Shown piece after piece: positions 7,663-15,451 of a stretch of DNA of 64,000 nt. The notes under the pieces are model-generated. The model did no database searches, was not told where the DNA came from, and saw nothing but the letters and a program-made list of their open reading frames with translations. The DNA is from Anaerolineae bacterium. Its GTDB lineage: Bacteria > Chloroflexota > Anaerolineae > Anaerolineales > Villigracilaceae. Position 1 is the first letter of the stretch. Each line of letters opens with the position of its first letter. The stretch is from assembly GCA_022013685.1 (NCBI GenBank), contig JAKLPV010000217.1, positions 1-64,000 on the forward strand. The letters are read 5' to 3'. Both the position numbers and the translations under genes were made by a program.

Positions 7663-8919
7663 CTACTCGGTCATCGGGGAATTGAGCAAGCTGTTTAACA
7701 AGGTTTGTTCTTGTTCGGGTGTCGTTATTTCCCCATCCAGCCAGGCGGCGCGGAGTTGCCAGAGAATTTCGGCGTAGCGCGGGCCGGGGGGCAGGCCGAG
7801 AGCTTTGAGGGCGTCGCCGTCAGTTTTGGGGTGAATGTGCTGCCAGTCGGTGATGTAGCGTTTAATCGCATCTTCGCCGCTGATAAGATGGGCTGCATAA
7901 AGGGCGGTGAGCGGGACATCTGTCAGATGCCGCACCCAGGCCGAGGGTTTGGATCCGGCCAGGGCGGGCAGCTCGGCCAACAGGGCAGAAACGGCCTGGG
8001 CGTTTTTGAGAACGGTCAGGGGGAAGGTCAGGCGTTCGTGCAGGAGTGTGATCTGCGATTGGGCAAGCCCAGAAAACCAGGCAGCGTAGCCCAAAACCAG
8101 GTTTAACGGCTGGCCGTTGAAGGTCAGGCCGAGTCCCCACTCGGGAGCGGGATGAACTGCGAGGGCAGAATCGAGCTGTTTGGCAAGATCAGAATCCCAG
8201 GGCAGGACATCCGGCAAAACGGCATTAAGCAGACCAAGCTCGAACATGCGCGCCAGGACACGGGCGGGACAGGTTTCGTGGAAAGCAAGGTCCAGTTCGT
8301 GGCGCAGGCGTTCAGCAGTCAGGCGTTCGACGAATGGCAGGGCAGGCGGGATAAGCGCCAGCGTGTCAGGGGCTATCGTGAAGCCGTAGCGGATTTCGTA
8401 GCGGACAGCGCGATAAAGGCGGGTGGGGTCGTCGATAAAAGACTGGGGATGCAGGACACGGATGACGCCGTTTTGCAAGTCGACCTGGGCGTTATGCAAA
8501 TCTACCAGGGTGCTGTCCGCCAGGCGCAAGGCGAGGGTGTTGATGCTGAAATCGCGGCGGGCCAGGTCGTTGGCCAGGGTTGAGGGGGTGATATCAGGTA
8601 AAGTCGCCGGAGCGCGGTAGGTTTCGCGGCGGGCGGTAATCAGGTCGAGGGGCGGGCCTTCAGGGGGTTGCCAGGTGGCCGTGCGGAATTTGGTGTGTAT
8701 GGTAAGTGCGCCACCATATTTTGATGAGAGCACATTGGCAAGCTGGATGGCGTTGCCTTCAACGACAATATCGAGATCGAGGGCCGGCTGGCCGAGCAGA
8801 ATGTCGCGCACACCGCCGCCGACGAGGTAGGCCGGCAGGCCAAGCGCGGCAGCTTGGGAGTCTATCTGGCGCAGCAGGGTCTGGTGCAGGACGGGCAGGG
8901 ATGATAATTTTCCGGTCAT
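7663..8919 (-). CDS. CCA-tRNA nucleotidyltransferase / poly(A) polymerase family
   Basis: This 418-residue class II nucleotidyltransferase has the head-domain motifs: LVGGGVRDILLG (32-43), catalytic LDLDIVVEG (Asp48 and Asp50), RRDFSINTLA and the DDPTRLYRAVRY motif that selects nucleotides (DDPLRILRAxRF in most relatives). It adds or repairs the tRNA 3' CCA end, or only part of it if it is one of a split pair. No HD domain is visible at the C terminus. The start overlaps the upstream permease stop by 4 nt (ATGA), so it appears translationally coupled to a transporter operon, which is an odd partner. Confidence 0.88.
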   Translation of the reverse strand: MTGKLSSLPVLHQTLLRQIDSQAAALGLPAYLVGGGVRDILLGQPALDLDIVVEGNAIQLANVLSSKYGGALTIHTKFRTATWQPPEGPPLDLITARRETYRAPATLPDITPSTLANDLARRDFSINTLALRLADSTLVDLHNAQVDLQNGVIRVLHPQSFIDDPTRLYRAVRYEIRYGFTIAPDTLALIPPALPFVERLTAERLRHELDLAFHETCPARVLARMFELGLLNAVLPDVLPWDSDLAKQLDSALAVHPAPEWGLGLTFNGQPLNLVLGYAAWFSGLAQSQITLLHERLTFPLTVLKNAQAVSALLAELPALAGSKPSAWVRHLTDVPLTALYAAHLISGEDAIKRYITDWQHIHPKTDGDALKALGLPPGPRYAEILWQLRAAWLDGEITTPEQEQTLLNSLLNSPMTE

Positions 8920-9878
8920 GTTTTCCTGTCATAGGGGTCAAAAAGTTCAGCGATCCCGTCGCCAAGCATATTCCAACTAATGCCAAAAATCATCAGCGCG
9001 AGGGTGGCGGGAATGAAAACCCACCAGTACCTGAAAATTCCACCGCCCGGACCGATAACCCAATCGCGACCATTGACAAGCATTGCTCCCCAGGTCGAGG
9101 CGCCGCCCAGACCGATAAAGGTGAAAGTGGCCTGTAAAATAACCATGCCGCCGACATCACGCGCGGCCAGGACGAAGGCCGGCGAAATGGAATTGGGGAT
9201 CAGGTGGCGGAAAATGAGACGGACCGGGCTGGCTCCCAGCGCACGGGCAGCCTGAATAAATTCGGTTTCTTTCAAGGTAGTGACAAGGATATTGATGATG
9301 CGGGCATAGGGCATCCAGGAAAAGAGGATGAGGGTCAGGAGCAAGGGGTTGATGGTATCGAGCAGCCAAAGCACAACACGAGCCGATTCATCCGGTTCAG
9401 TGAACCATTCTCCCTGGTAATAGACGCCCCCGGCATTGAGGATAACGGACATCCAAAGCTGGTTGATGAGCACAACCCCGGCTATGGACGGAAAGGCGAG
9501 GAAGGCGTCTGTGATGCGCATCATAAAACTATTGAGCCAACCGCCCGCATAGGCAGCAACAACACCAAACAATACGCCAAAGATGGCGGTGGAAATGGTG
9601 ACTTGAAGGCCAAACAAGAGAGCATCGCGCGTACCCCAGACCAGGGCGTGAAAAACATCCAGGTTGCCAGGCAGGGTTCCGAGCGGAGGCGCAAGTTCGG
9701 GAGGTTTGGGAACGCGGTCCGTGATACGAAAATCAGGGTTGCGTCTAAATGGGCCGGGAGATTTGGGGTCATCCGGCGAAATAAATGGGGCCAGGACCGC
9801 CACAAAAACAAAGAACAGGACTAGGACAAGTCCCAACCAGTTTTGCCAGTGAGAGAAAAAGCGGCGCAGGTTTCTCAC
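8916..9878 (-). CDS. Oligopeptide-type ABC transporter permease (DppC/OppC family)
   Basis: This 320-residue inner-membrane permease has an N-terminal helix (WLGLVLVLFFVFVAVLAPF), the OppC_N region and the BPD_transp_1 loop EFIQAARALGASPVRLIFRHLIPN that contacts the ATPase. The start is GTG at 9878, overlapping the upstream permease stop by 4 nt. A periplasmic-side insertion between helices (about residues 150-190) is typical of this family. No solute-binding protein or ATPase gene is nearby, so the cargo is unknown; peptides are the default for the family. Confidence 0.92.
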   Translation of the reverse strand: MRNLRRFFSHWQNWLGLVLVLFFVFVAVLAPFISPDDPKSPGPFRRNPDFRITDRVPKPPELAPPLGTLPGNLDVFHALVWGTRDALLFGLQVTISTAIFGVLFGVVAAYAGGWLNSFMMRITDAFLAFPSIAGVVLINQLWMSVILNAGGVYYQGEWFTEPDESARVVLWLLDTINPLLLTLILFSWMPYARIINILVTTLKETEFIQAARALGASPVRLIFRHLIPNSISPAFVLAARDVGGMVILQATFTFIGLGGASTWGAMLVNGRDWVIGPGGGIFRYWWVFIPATLALMIFGISWNMLGDGIAELFDPYDRKT

Positions 9879-10948
9879 GAGCGAAGGACCTCATCGCGCA
9901 CACGCGGGTCAAAGATAGCCTGCAAGACATCCAGGCTGAACATCAAAAACAGGACGATGACAACACTATATACGGTAAAGCCCAGTGCGGCAGCGGCATC
10001 GGGGACATCGCGCATGGAACGCACGATGATATCTGAAATACCATTATAGCGAAAGATGATTTCGACTACAAAAACGCCGCTGACAAGGGATGCGGCAGAG
10101 AGTACCAGGCTGGTGAAGGAAGGGGCAATCATGTTCTTGAAGGCGTGACGCCAGATAAGCCTGTTTTCGCGCACGCCGCGAGCGCGGGCGGCAATGATAT
10201 ATTCGCGGCGGCGTTCGGCGATCACGGAGGAGCGAGCGATGCGCCCAAGAGTAGCCCAGTGATAAATGCTCAGGGTGAAAACCGGCATGGCAAGGTGTCG
10301 CAAAGCATCTGCAACCAGGTCGAGGCGGCCATTTAACAGCCCATCGATCGTGTACATGCCGGTATAGGCTTTGAAGTTTTCAGGCGTAAGGTGAATGGAT
10401 AAGGACATCGACAGCCGCTCCGGAGCGAACCAGCCAAGCCCAATGTAAAAAAAGGAAATCAGGACAAGCGCAAGAATGAAGGAAGGCATGGATGTAGCCA
10501 GAAAAGCGAGCAAACGAAAAACGCTATCAAATTTACCACGCTGACGCCAGCCTGCCAGGACGCCGGCCAGCAGCCCCAACGGAATGAACAGCAAGGCGGA
10601 ATAAAACGCGAGTTCGGCGGTTGCAGGGGTGCGTTGCAACAAAGCAGGCAGAACATCGTTGTTCAAACTTGGGCTGTAGCCCCACTCACCACGCACCAAT
10701 GAGACAACCCAATAAGAATACTGGATCGGGAACGGCTCATTCAAATGGTAGCGCTTGATTATCAGGTTAATCTGTCTTTCTCTCTGCTCTTCGGTCAGGC
10801 GGGCGTTGGTTTCTGGCATGTAGATAGAAGCACGGACCTCAGGAGGTGTTGTCAGAACAACCCCGCCGTAGATAATGGTGGTAATAACCAGCAAAGAGAT
10901 GGGAATTGCCAGAAAACGACGAATCAGGAATTGGAGAAAAGGCGGCAT
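9875..10948 (-). CDS. Oligopeptide-type ABC transporter permease (DppB/OppB family)
   Basis: This 357-residue permease starts with LIRRFLAIPISLLVITTIIYG, the usual OppB first helix. It contains NEPFPIQYSYWVVSLVRGEWG and the coupling loop REYIIAARARGVRENRLIWRHAF. It is the first gene of a minus-strand operon (oppB-oppC-CCA enzyme). The region around residues 195-230 is longer than in typical DppB. Its promoter region is shared with the divergent leader/mazG unit at 11010. Confidence 0.92.
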   Translation of the reverse strand: MPPFLQFLIRRFLAIPISLLVITTIIYGGVVLTTPPEVRASIYMPETNARLTEEQRERQINLIIKRYHLNEPFPIQYSYWVVSLVRGEWGYSPSLNNDVLPALLQRTPATAELAFYSALLFIPLGLLAGVLAGWRQRGKFDSVFRLLAFLATSMPSFILALVLISFFYIGLGWFAPERLSMSLSIHLTPENFKAYTGMYTIDGLLNGRLDLVADALRHLAMPVFTLSIYHWATLGRIARSSVIAERRREYIIAARARGVRENRLIWRHAFKNMIAPSFTSLVLSAASLVSGVFVVEIIFRYNGISDIIVRSMRDVPDAAAALGFTVYSVVIVLFLMFSLDVLQAIFDPRVRDEVLRS

Positions 10949-11009
10949 AAAAAACCTATTTTCATGAAAAAACTGCGCTTATTGTACCCCTCAATCAAAA
11001 ACAATCAGG

Positions 11010-11022
11010 TATAATACGCGCA
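11010..11022 (+). promoter_or_regulatory. Leaderless promoter for the mazG-LOG-proS unit
   Basis: TATAAT at 11010-11015 ends 6 nt before the ATG of an 18-codon ORF, the same spacing as at 3187 and 54081. Confidence 0.6.
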
Positions 11023-11078
11023 TGATTGCACAAAACCCATCCCCTGCACCGCGTTGGCAAACCTCCTGGTCTGGATAG
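11022..11078 (+). CDS. Putative leader peptide with three Pro and two Trp codons (18 aa)
   Basis: The ORF reads MIAQNPSPAPRWQTSWSG and stops at 11076-11078. Pro codons at 11037, 11043 and 11049 lie 12-30 nt before the 5' arm of an antiterminator-like pairing; Trp codons lie at 11055 and 11067. It begins at the predicted transcription start, so it would be translated from a leaderless mRNA. A terminator follows. The transcription unit beyond includes proS, which makes proline-sensing the more attractive reading; the Trp codons have no evident target gene here. Confidence 0.5.
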   Translation: MIAQNPSPAPRWQTSWSG

Positions 11079-11130
11079 GTTCGTTTTGACATTTTCTGAA
11101 GCGGCTCCCAGACCTGAGGAGCCGTTTTTT
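11063..11130 (+). promoter_or_regulatory. Attenuator before the mazG-LOG-proS unit
   Basis: The terminator stem is CGGCTCC (11102-11108) with GGAGCCG (11118-11124), followed by six Ts. The competing stem is CTCC (11063-11066) plus GGTCTGG (11068-11074), both in the leader ORF, pairing with GGAG (11118-11121) and CCAGACC (11108-11114). The competing stem consumes the 3' arm of the terminator, so the two are mutually exclusive. Confidence 0.65.
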
Positions 11131-11145
11131 ATTCAAAAACCTTTC

Positions 11146-11221
11146 ACCACAACGGACACGAAGGAACACAAAGGAAAACCTTAAAACTTGTTCTTCCGTC
11201 GTGTTCCGTTGTCGACGTCGT
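11146..11221. repeat. Imperfect inverted repeat
   Basis: CACCACAACGGACACGAAGG near the left end recurs, inverted and diverged, as TTCCGTCGTGTTCCGTTGT followed by GTGGT on the right. This is a hairpin-forming tract of the short-period class seen elsewhere in the window, between the attenuator and the MazG-like gene. Confidence 0.55.
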
Positions 11222-11235
11222 GGTAAAGAAAGCGA

Positions 11236-11565
11236 ATGCCAAATCTCACCATCCCCGAACTGACCGAGAAAATGCACGCTTTTGTGCGCGCGAAAGGCTG
11301 GTACGAGTCCGATACCAAGCGGCCCCAGACTCCGCGCAACCTGGCGATTTCGCTTTCACTGGAGGCGGCAGAAATTCTGGAGCATTTCCAATGGCGCGAG
11401 GGGCCGGTCGATAAAGACGAGCTGGCCTCCGAGCTGGCAGATGTGACCCTGTACCTGCTGCAACTGGCTTCGGTTTCAGACATCGACCTGGAAGAAGCTG
11501 TTTTGAGAAAGCTGGAAGTGAATGCGGGACGGAGTTGGGACGAAGGACCGAAGACGAAAGACTAA
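11236..11565 (+). CDS. MazG-like nucleotide pyrophosphohydrolase
   Basis: This 109-residue all-helical protein of the MazG/RS21-C6 (dCTPase-like) fold has the EAAEILEHFQW metal-binding helix (about residues 45-55) and the partner ELADVTLYLLQLA helix. It would hydrolyse non-canonical or excess NTPs/dNTPs to NMP and pyrophosphate. The last residues (EGPKTKD) are encoded by a short-period repeat (GACGAAAGACTAAAGACC), so the repeat supplies the stop codon. It is followed after 54 nt by a LOG-family gene. Confidence 0.88.
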   Translation: MPNLTIPELTEKMHAFVRAKGWYESDTKRPQTPRNLAISLSLEAAEILEHFQWREGPVDKDELASELADVTLYLLQLASVSDIDLEEAVLRKLEVNAGRSWDEGPKTKD

Positions 11566-11619
11566 AGACCAAGAACGTTTGACCGAATTACCATTCTCTA
11601 TTCTCGAATATCTAACCTC

Positions 11620-12150
11620 ATGAACATCACTATTTTCGGCGGCGCGCAGCCGCAACCCGGTTCAACGGCTTATGATGAAGCCTATCGCCTCGGCAAAATC
11701 CTTGCAGAGCGCGGGCATGCCGTGCTGACCGGCGGCTACATCGGCACGATGGAAGCTGTCAGCCGGGGCGCAAGCGAAGCGGGCGGGCATGTGATCGGTG
11801 TGACCAGTGAAGACATCGAAAACTGGCGAAAAGTCAGCGCGAATGCCTGGGTCAAAGAGGAAAGACGAAAGAAAAGACTTCTCGAGCGGCTGGAAGGACT
11901 GATCTACGGCTGCGATGCCGCCATCGCCCTGCCCGGCGGCCCCGGCACGCTGACCGAGATCGCCCTGATGTGGAACCTGATGATCGTCGAGTCCCTGCCC
12001 CGGAGGCCGTTGATCCTGGTTGGGGATGGCTGGCAGTCCATCTTCAATCAGGTTTTCCAATCGACCGCTGAATACACATCTGCCAGCGCAAAAGAATTGC
12101 TGCTGTTTGCGAAAGATGTTGAAACTGCTGTAACTCTTGTTGAAAGTTGA
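11620..12150 (+). CDS. LOG/SLOG-family Rossmann-like protein (TIGR00730-type)
   Basis: This 176-residue protein has GGAQPQPGS near the start, the GGYIGTMEAVSRGA segment and the hallmark PGGPGTLTEIALMW motif. Relatives include cytokinin-activating phosphoribohydrolases and nucleotide sensors in the SLOG superfamily. With a MazG-like gene directly upstream, a role in removing odd nucleotides is plausible. The final codons (LVES and the TGA) lie inside the left arm of the palindromic repeat at 12139-12193. Confidence 0.85.
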   Translation: MNITIFGGAQPQPGSTAYDEAYRLGKILAERGHAVLTGGYIGTMEAVSRGASEAGGHVIGVTSEDIENWRKVSANAWVKEERRKKRLLERLEGLIYGCDAAIALPGGPGTLTEIALMWNLMIVESLPRRPLILVGDGWQSIFNQVFQSTAEYTSASAKELLLFAKDVETAVTLVES

Positions 12151-12193
12151 ACGTTGAAAGCCTGCTAAGGGCTGATAAGGTTCAACTTTCAAC
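12139..12193. repeat. GTTGAAAGTTGAA inverted repeat
   Basis: The arms 12139-12151 and 12181-12193 are a perfect 13-bp inverted repeat made of the AGTTGAA unit. The left arm carries the stop codon of the LOG-family gene. Further degenerate units continue to about 12230. Confidence 0.8.
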
Positions 12194-12241
12194 CTGTAAC
12201 ATTAAACATTGAACATTCAACCTTAAACAAATGAGGACAAA

Positions 12242-13684
12242 ATGGCTGAAGAAAAACTCCCCACCCGCGCCGATAATTTTTCGGAATGGTACAACCAACT
12301 GGTATTGAAGGCCGAAATGGCCGATTACTCTCCCGTGCGCGGCTGTATGGTCGTACGCCCCTACGGCTGGGCGCTCTGGGAAAACGTGCAGGCACAGCTT
12401 GACCGGCGTTTCAAAGACACCGGACATGTCAACGCCGCTTTCCCCCTGTTCATCCCCATGTCTTTTCTTGAAAAAGAGAAGGAACATGTCGAAGGCTTTG
12501 CGCCCGAACTGGCGATAGTGACCCACGGCGGCGGCGAAAAGCTGGAAGAGCCCCTGGTGGTGCGTCCCACCTCCGAAACCATCATCGGTTACATGTACAG
12601 CAAGTGGATCAAATCCTGGCGCGACCTGCCCGTGCTGATCAATCAGTGGGGTAACGTTGTACGCTGGGAACTGCGCACCAAGCTCTTCCTGCGCACCGCC
12701 GAGTTCTACTGGCAGGAAGGTCACACCGCCCACGCCACCGAGCAGGAAGCCCGCGAAGAAACCCTGCGCATGCTGGATGTCTACACCGATTTCGCGGTCA
12801 ATGAAGCCGCCGTGCCTGTTATCAAGGGCATCAAGTCCGAAACCGAGAAATTCGCCGGGGCGGTCATGTCGACAACCATCGAAGCCATGATGCAGGATAC
12901 CAAAGCCCTGCAAAGCGGCACCAGCCACTACCTGGGCCAGAACTTTGCCAAGGCTTTTGAAATTCAGTTCACCAATCAGAACAACGAACTGGAATTCTGC
13001 TACACGACATCTTGGGGACTCTCGACCCGCATGATCGGCGCCATTATCATGACGCACGGCGACGACCAGGGCCTGATGCTGCCCCCCCGCATCGCGCCCA
13101 TTCAGGTGGTCATGGTGCCCATCTTCAAGAGCGATACTGAAAAGGCCGCTGTGATGCCCATCGCAGAGCGGATCTTCGGTGAATTGAAAGCCGCCGGTGT
13201 GCGCGTCAAGATGGACGACCGCGAGGAAGTCACTCCCGGCTTCAAGTACAACGACTGGGAAATGCGCGGTGTGCCCCTGCGCATGGAAATCGGCCCCAAG
13301 GATGTTGAAAAAGGCTCCGTAGCGCTGGCCCGCCGCGACAGGCCCGGCCGCGAGGGCAAGTCTTTCGTCTCGCAGGAAAACCTGGCCGCGACCGTCAGCG
13401 AAATGCTGGTGGCGATTCAGGCCGCCATGCTGGAGCGGGCAACCGCCATGCGCGACAGCCACATCCACGACCCCAAGGACTACGAGGAACTCAAACAGGT
13501 CGTCCAGGGTGGATGGGCCTTTTCGTACTGGTGCGAAAGCAAGGAATGCGAAACCAAGGTCAAGGAAGATACCAAGGCCAGCACGCGCTGCATCCCCATC
13601 GAGGGCCAGCCCGGGCACGAGGGAACCTGCATCGTGTGCGGCGCAAAAGCCAAACGCAAGGTTTATTTCGCAAAGGCGTATTAA
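12242..13684 (+). CDS. proS: Prolyl-tRNA synthetase, archaeal/eukaryotic type
   Basis: This class II synthetase of 480 residues lacks the large editing insertion of the E. coli-type enzyme. It has the type-3 features: TRADNFSEWYNQLVLKAEMA at the start, RPTSETIIGYMYSKWI, motif 2 in NVVRWELRTKLFLRTAEFYW and a C-terminal domain with a probable Zn site (WCESKECE and CIVCGAKAKR) and a terminal Tyr. The Cys pairs look intact. The upstream gap holds only repeats, so expression from the promoter at 11010 through mazG and LOG is plausible. A 557-residue antisense frame over this gene is a shadow. Confidence 0.96.
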   Translation: MAEEKLPTRADNFSEWYNQLVLKAEMADYSPVRGCMVVRPYGWALWENVQAQLDRRFKDTGHVNAAFPLFIPMSFLEKEKEHVEGFAPELAIVTHGGGEKLEEPLVVRPTSETIIGYMYSKWIKSWRDLPVLINQWGNVVRWELRTKLFLRTAEFYWQEGHTAHATEQEAREETLRMLDVYTDFAVNEAAVPVIKGIKSETEKFAGAVMSTTIEAMMQDTKALQSGTSHYLGQNFAKAFEIQFTNQNNELEFCYTTSWGLSTRMIGAIIMTHGDDQGLMLPPRIAPIQVVMVPIFKSDTEKAAVMPIAERIFGELKAAGVRVKMDDREEVTPGFKYNDWEMRGVPLRMEIGPKDVEKGSVALARRDRPGREGKSFVSQENLAATVSEMLVAIQAAMLERATAMRDSHIHDPKDYEELKQVVQGGWAFSYWCESKECETKVKEDTKASTRCIPIEGQPGHEGTCIVCGAKAKRKVYFAKAY

Positions 13685-13686
13685 AA

Positions 13687-13754
13687 ACGGTTGAAAGTTG
13701 AAGGTTTTAAGGTTGGAAGGTGATCCATTCAACATGCAACCTTCCAACCTTAAA
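13687..13754. repeat. Palindromic AAGGTTGGAAGGT repeat after proS
   Basis: A perfect 16-bp inverted repeat, TTTAAGGTTGGAAGGT at 13706-13721 with its complement at 13739-13754, is preceded by GGTTGAAAGTTGAAGG units. The loop is 17 nt. There is no T tract. Confidence 0.8.
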
Positions 13755-13762
13755 CATGTACT

Positions 13763-14566
13763 ATGCCCGCAATCGATATTGCCCGCCTTAAGCTTCAAGC
13801 CGCATCGCTGGTCGAAAAATTCGACCGGCCTGCGGCGTTTTTGCATGATCTGCACGAAATTCTTGACCTGTATGCAGACCGCACCCTGCGCGTGAGCGTA
13901 GCGGCTCCGGCTTCAGTGCTGCGCTCGTACCGCTCCCCGCAATCGGTCTTGAAGCAAATCGAGTTTGAGCTGGCCCCGCTGACGGCCACCTTCCCCGAGC
14001 AAAGCATGACCCTGACCGATGCGCTCTGGAAGGACGCCCATCTGGAAACACGCCTGCTGGCCGCCACCCTGCTCGGACGGATCGATCCGCGCACGCCATT
14101 GTTGGTGGAACGCATCAGCGCCTGGGTTGGACGGGTGCGCGATAAAAAAGTACGCACGGCGCTATTAAACATCAGTCTGAACCGCCTGCGCCGTGAAACA
14201 CCTGACAAATTCCTAAACCTGATTCAAGAGTGGCTGGCGAGTAATGACCCGAAGATGTGGGCTTGCGGCATCGAAGCGTTAATCCCCCTGCTGGATGATC
14301 CCGGCTTCGAAAATCTGCCGCCGGTCTTCGATATCGTCCGCCCGGTGATTGCCAGCGCACCCGCCAACCAGCAAAATGAACTGGCGGGGCTGGTCAATGC
14401 ACTCCACCGGGCTTCACCTGTCGAAACAGTTTTTTTTATCAAACAAACCATCAGCGCCTCACAAAACCCGCAAGCATTAATCATTTTGAGACGCATATTG
14501 CCCGAGCTGAATAAAGAACTCCAGCCGCATGTGCAAAAAGCCCTGCGGGAGAAGTCGGGGAAATAA
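13763..14566 (+). CDS. HEAT-like / DNA-alkylation-repeat helical protein
   Basis: This 267-residue all-helical protein resembles the ALK/HEAT-repeat family that includes AlkD and AlkC. KDAHLETRLLAATLLGRID (about residues 92-110) and DPKMWACGIEALIPLLDDP match the pattern in that family (W..S...E.R..A...L). The usual AlkD catalytic residues could not be located with certainty, so it may be a non-catalytic relative. It lies 78 nt after proS, behind a palindromic repeat. No signal or membrane segment is present. Confidence 0.6.
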   Translation: MPAIDIARLKLQAASLVEKFDRPAAFLHDLHEILDLYADRTLRVSVAAPASVLRSYRSPQSVLKQIEFELAPLTATFPEQSMTLTDALWKDAHLETRLLAATLLGRIDPRTPLLVERISAWVGRVRDKKVRTALLNISLNRLRRETPDKFLNLIQEWLASNDPKMWACGIEALIPLLDDPGFENLPPVFDIVRPVIASAPANQQNELAGLVNALHRASPVETVFFIKQTISASQNPQALIILRRILPELNKELQPHVQKALREKSGK

Positions 14567-14585
14567 CGGCAACAGCAGAAATATA

Positions 14586-14630
14586 AAAAATTGCCGGTCG
14601 AATAATCTACTTTCGACCGGCAATTTTTAT
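14586..14630. terminator. Bidirectional terminator
   Basis: AAATTGCCGGTCGAA pairs with TTCGACCGGCAATTT across a 9-nt loop, with A and T tracts on each side. It separates two convergent genes. Confidence 0.88.
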
Positions 14631-14642
14631 AAGCGCAGGAAA

Positions 14643-15326
14643 CTAATCCACAAAGCGATATTTAAGCAAGGCCCAGACCGCTTCGAAGGCGTCGCGCAGG
14701 CCGATTTTCTTCCCTTCGGAATACTCGCGTGGATTAAAACTGATCGGCACTTCATACAGGCGCACATTGCGCTTCAAGATTTTGGCGGTAAATTCCGGCT
14801 CGAAATCAAAGCGATTGGCGCGCAGTTTCATATCCTGCACGATTTCGCGCCTGAAGACCTTATAGCCGGTTTCCATGTCGGTCAGGATGTTGTTGTAGAG
14901 AATATTGGTCATCAATGTCAACAGTTTATTGGCAACCATATTCCAGAACAAGATCGCGCGGTGCGGCGCGCCCAGGAAACGGGAACCGTAAACCACATCC
15001 GCCAGGTTTTCTTCAATCGGCTTTAGCAAGGCCGGATACTCGCGCGGGTCATACTCCAGATCTGCATCCTGAATCAGCAAAACATCCCCCTTGGCATTTT
15101 GCAAGCCGGTGCGCACAGCGGCACCCTTGCCCTGGTTCTTCTCGTGCAAGATAACGCGCACGCCATCCTTGCCATCCAGTTCAGACAGGATCTCGCGTGT
15201 ACCGTCTTTCGAGCCATCATCCACCAGCAAAATTTCCCAGGCCAGACCGGTGGCCTGCACCCGTTGGACAATCTCTCGCACGGTATTTTTTTCATTGTAA
15301 ACAGGGATAATCACAGAAAGGTTCAT
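14643..15326 (-). CDS. Family 2 glycosyltransferase (dolichol-phosphate mannosyltransferase-like)
   Basis: This 227-residue cytoplasmic GT-A enzyme has the nucleotide-sugar motifs VIIPVYNEKNTV, LLVDDGSKDGT and QDADLEYDPREYP (the DXD-type metal site). The downstream EVPISFNPREYSEGKKIG segment is typical of DPM1-like and GtrB-like enzymes that put a hexose on polyprenyl phosphate. No C-terminal membrane helix is present. Its product could feed the GT-C enzymes at 27-47 kb, which need lipid-linked sugars. A minus-strand TATAAT at 15339-15334 lies 7 nt before the ATG, another leaderless-type start. Confidence 0.9.
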   Translation of the reverse strand: MNLSVIIPVYNEKNTVREIVQRVQATGLAWEILLVDDGSKDGTREILSELDGKDGVRVILHEKNQGKGAAVRTGLQNAKGDVLLIQDADLEYDPREYPALLKPIEENLADVVYGSRFLGAPHRAILFWNMVANKLLTLMTNILYNNILTDMETGYKVFRREIVQDMKLRANRFDFEPEFTAKILKRNVRLYEVPISFNPREYSEGKKIGLRDAFEAVWALLKYRFVD

Positions 15327-15339
15327 GGGCGGTATTATA
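15326..15339 (-). promoter_or_regulatory. Leaderless promoter -10 box
   Basis: The minus-strand TATAAT occupies 15339-15334 and is followed by 7 nt (ACCGCCC) before the ATG of the GT2 gene. No Shine-Dalgarno sequence is present. Confidence 0.55.
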
Positions 15340-15451
15340 AAATAAATTTGGGCAGTTTGGGATGTTCAATTGAAGGCATCACAGTCTGACATGCTATAAT
15401 CTTAGCGTACTCCAATTTTTACTTATCCTTTTTTTACTCTGGCAGGTTATC

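Noticed and set aside
12182-13855. 557-residue minus-strand frame across proS
   Set aside because: Its composition is that of an antisense shadow; the plus strand encodes complete ProRS motifs.
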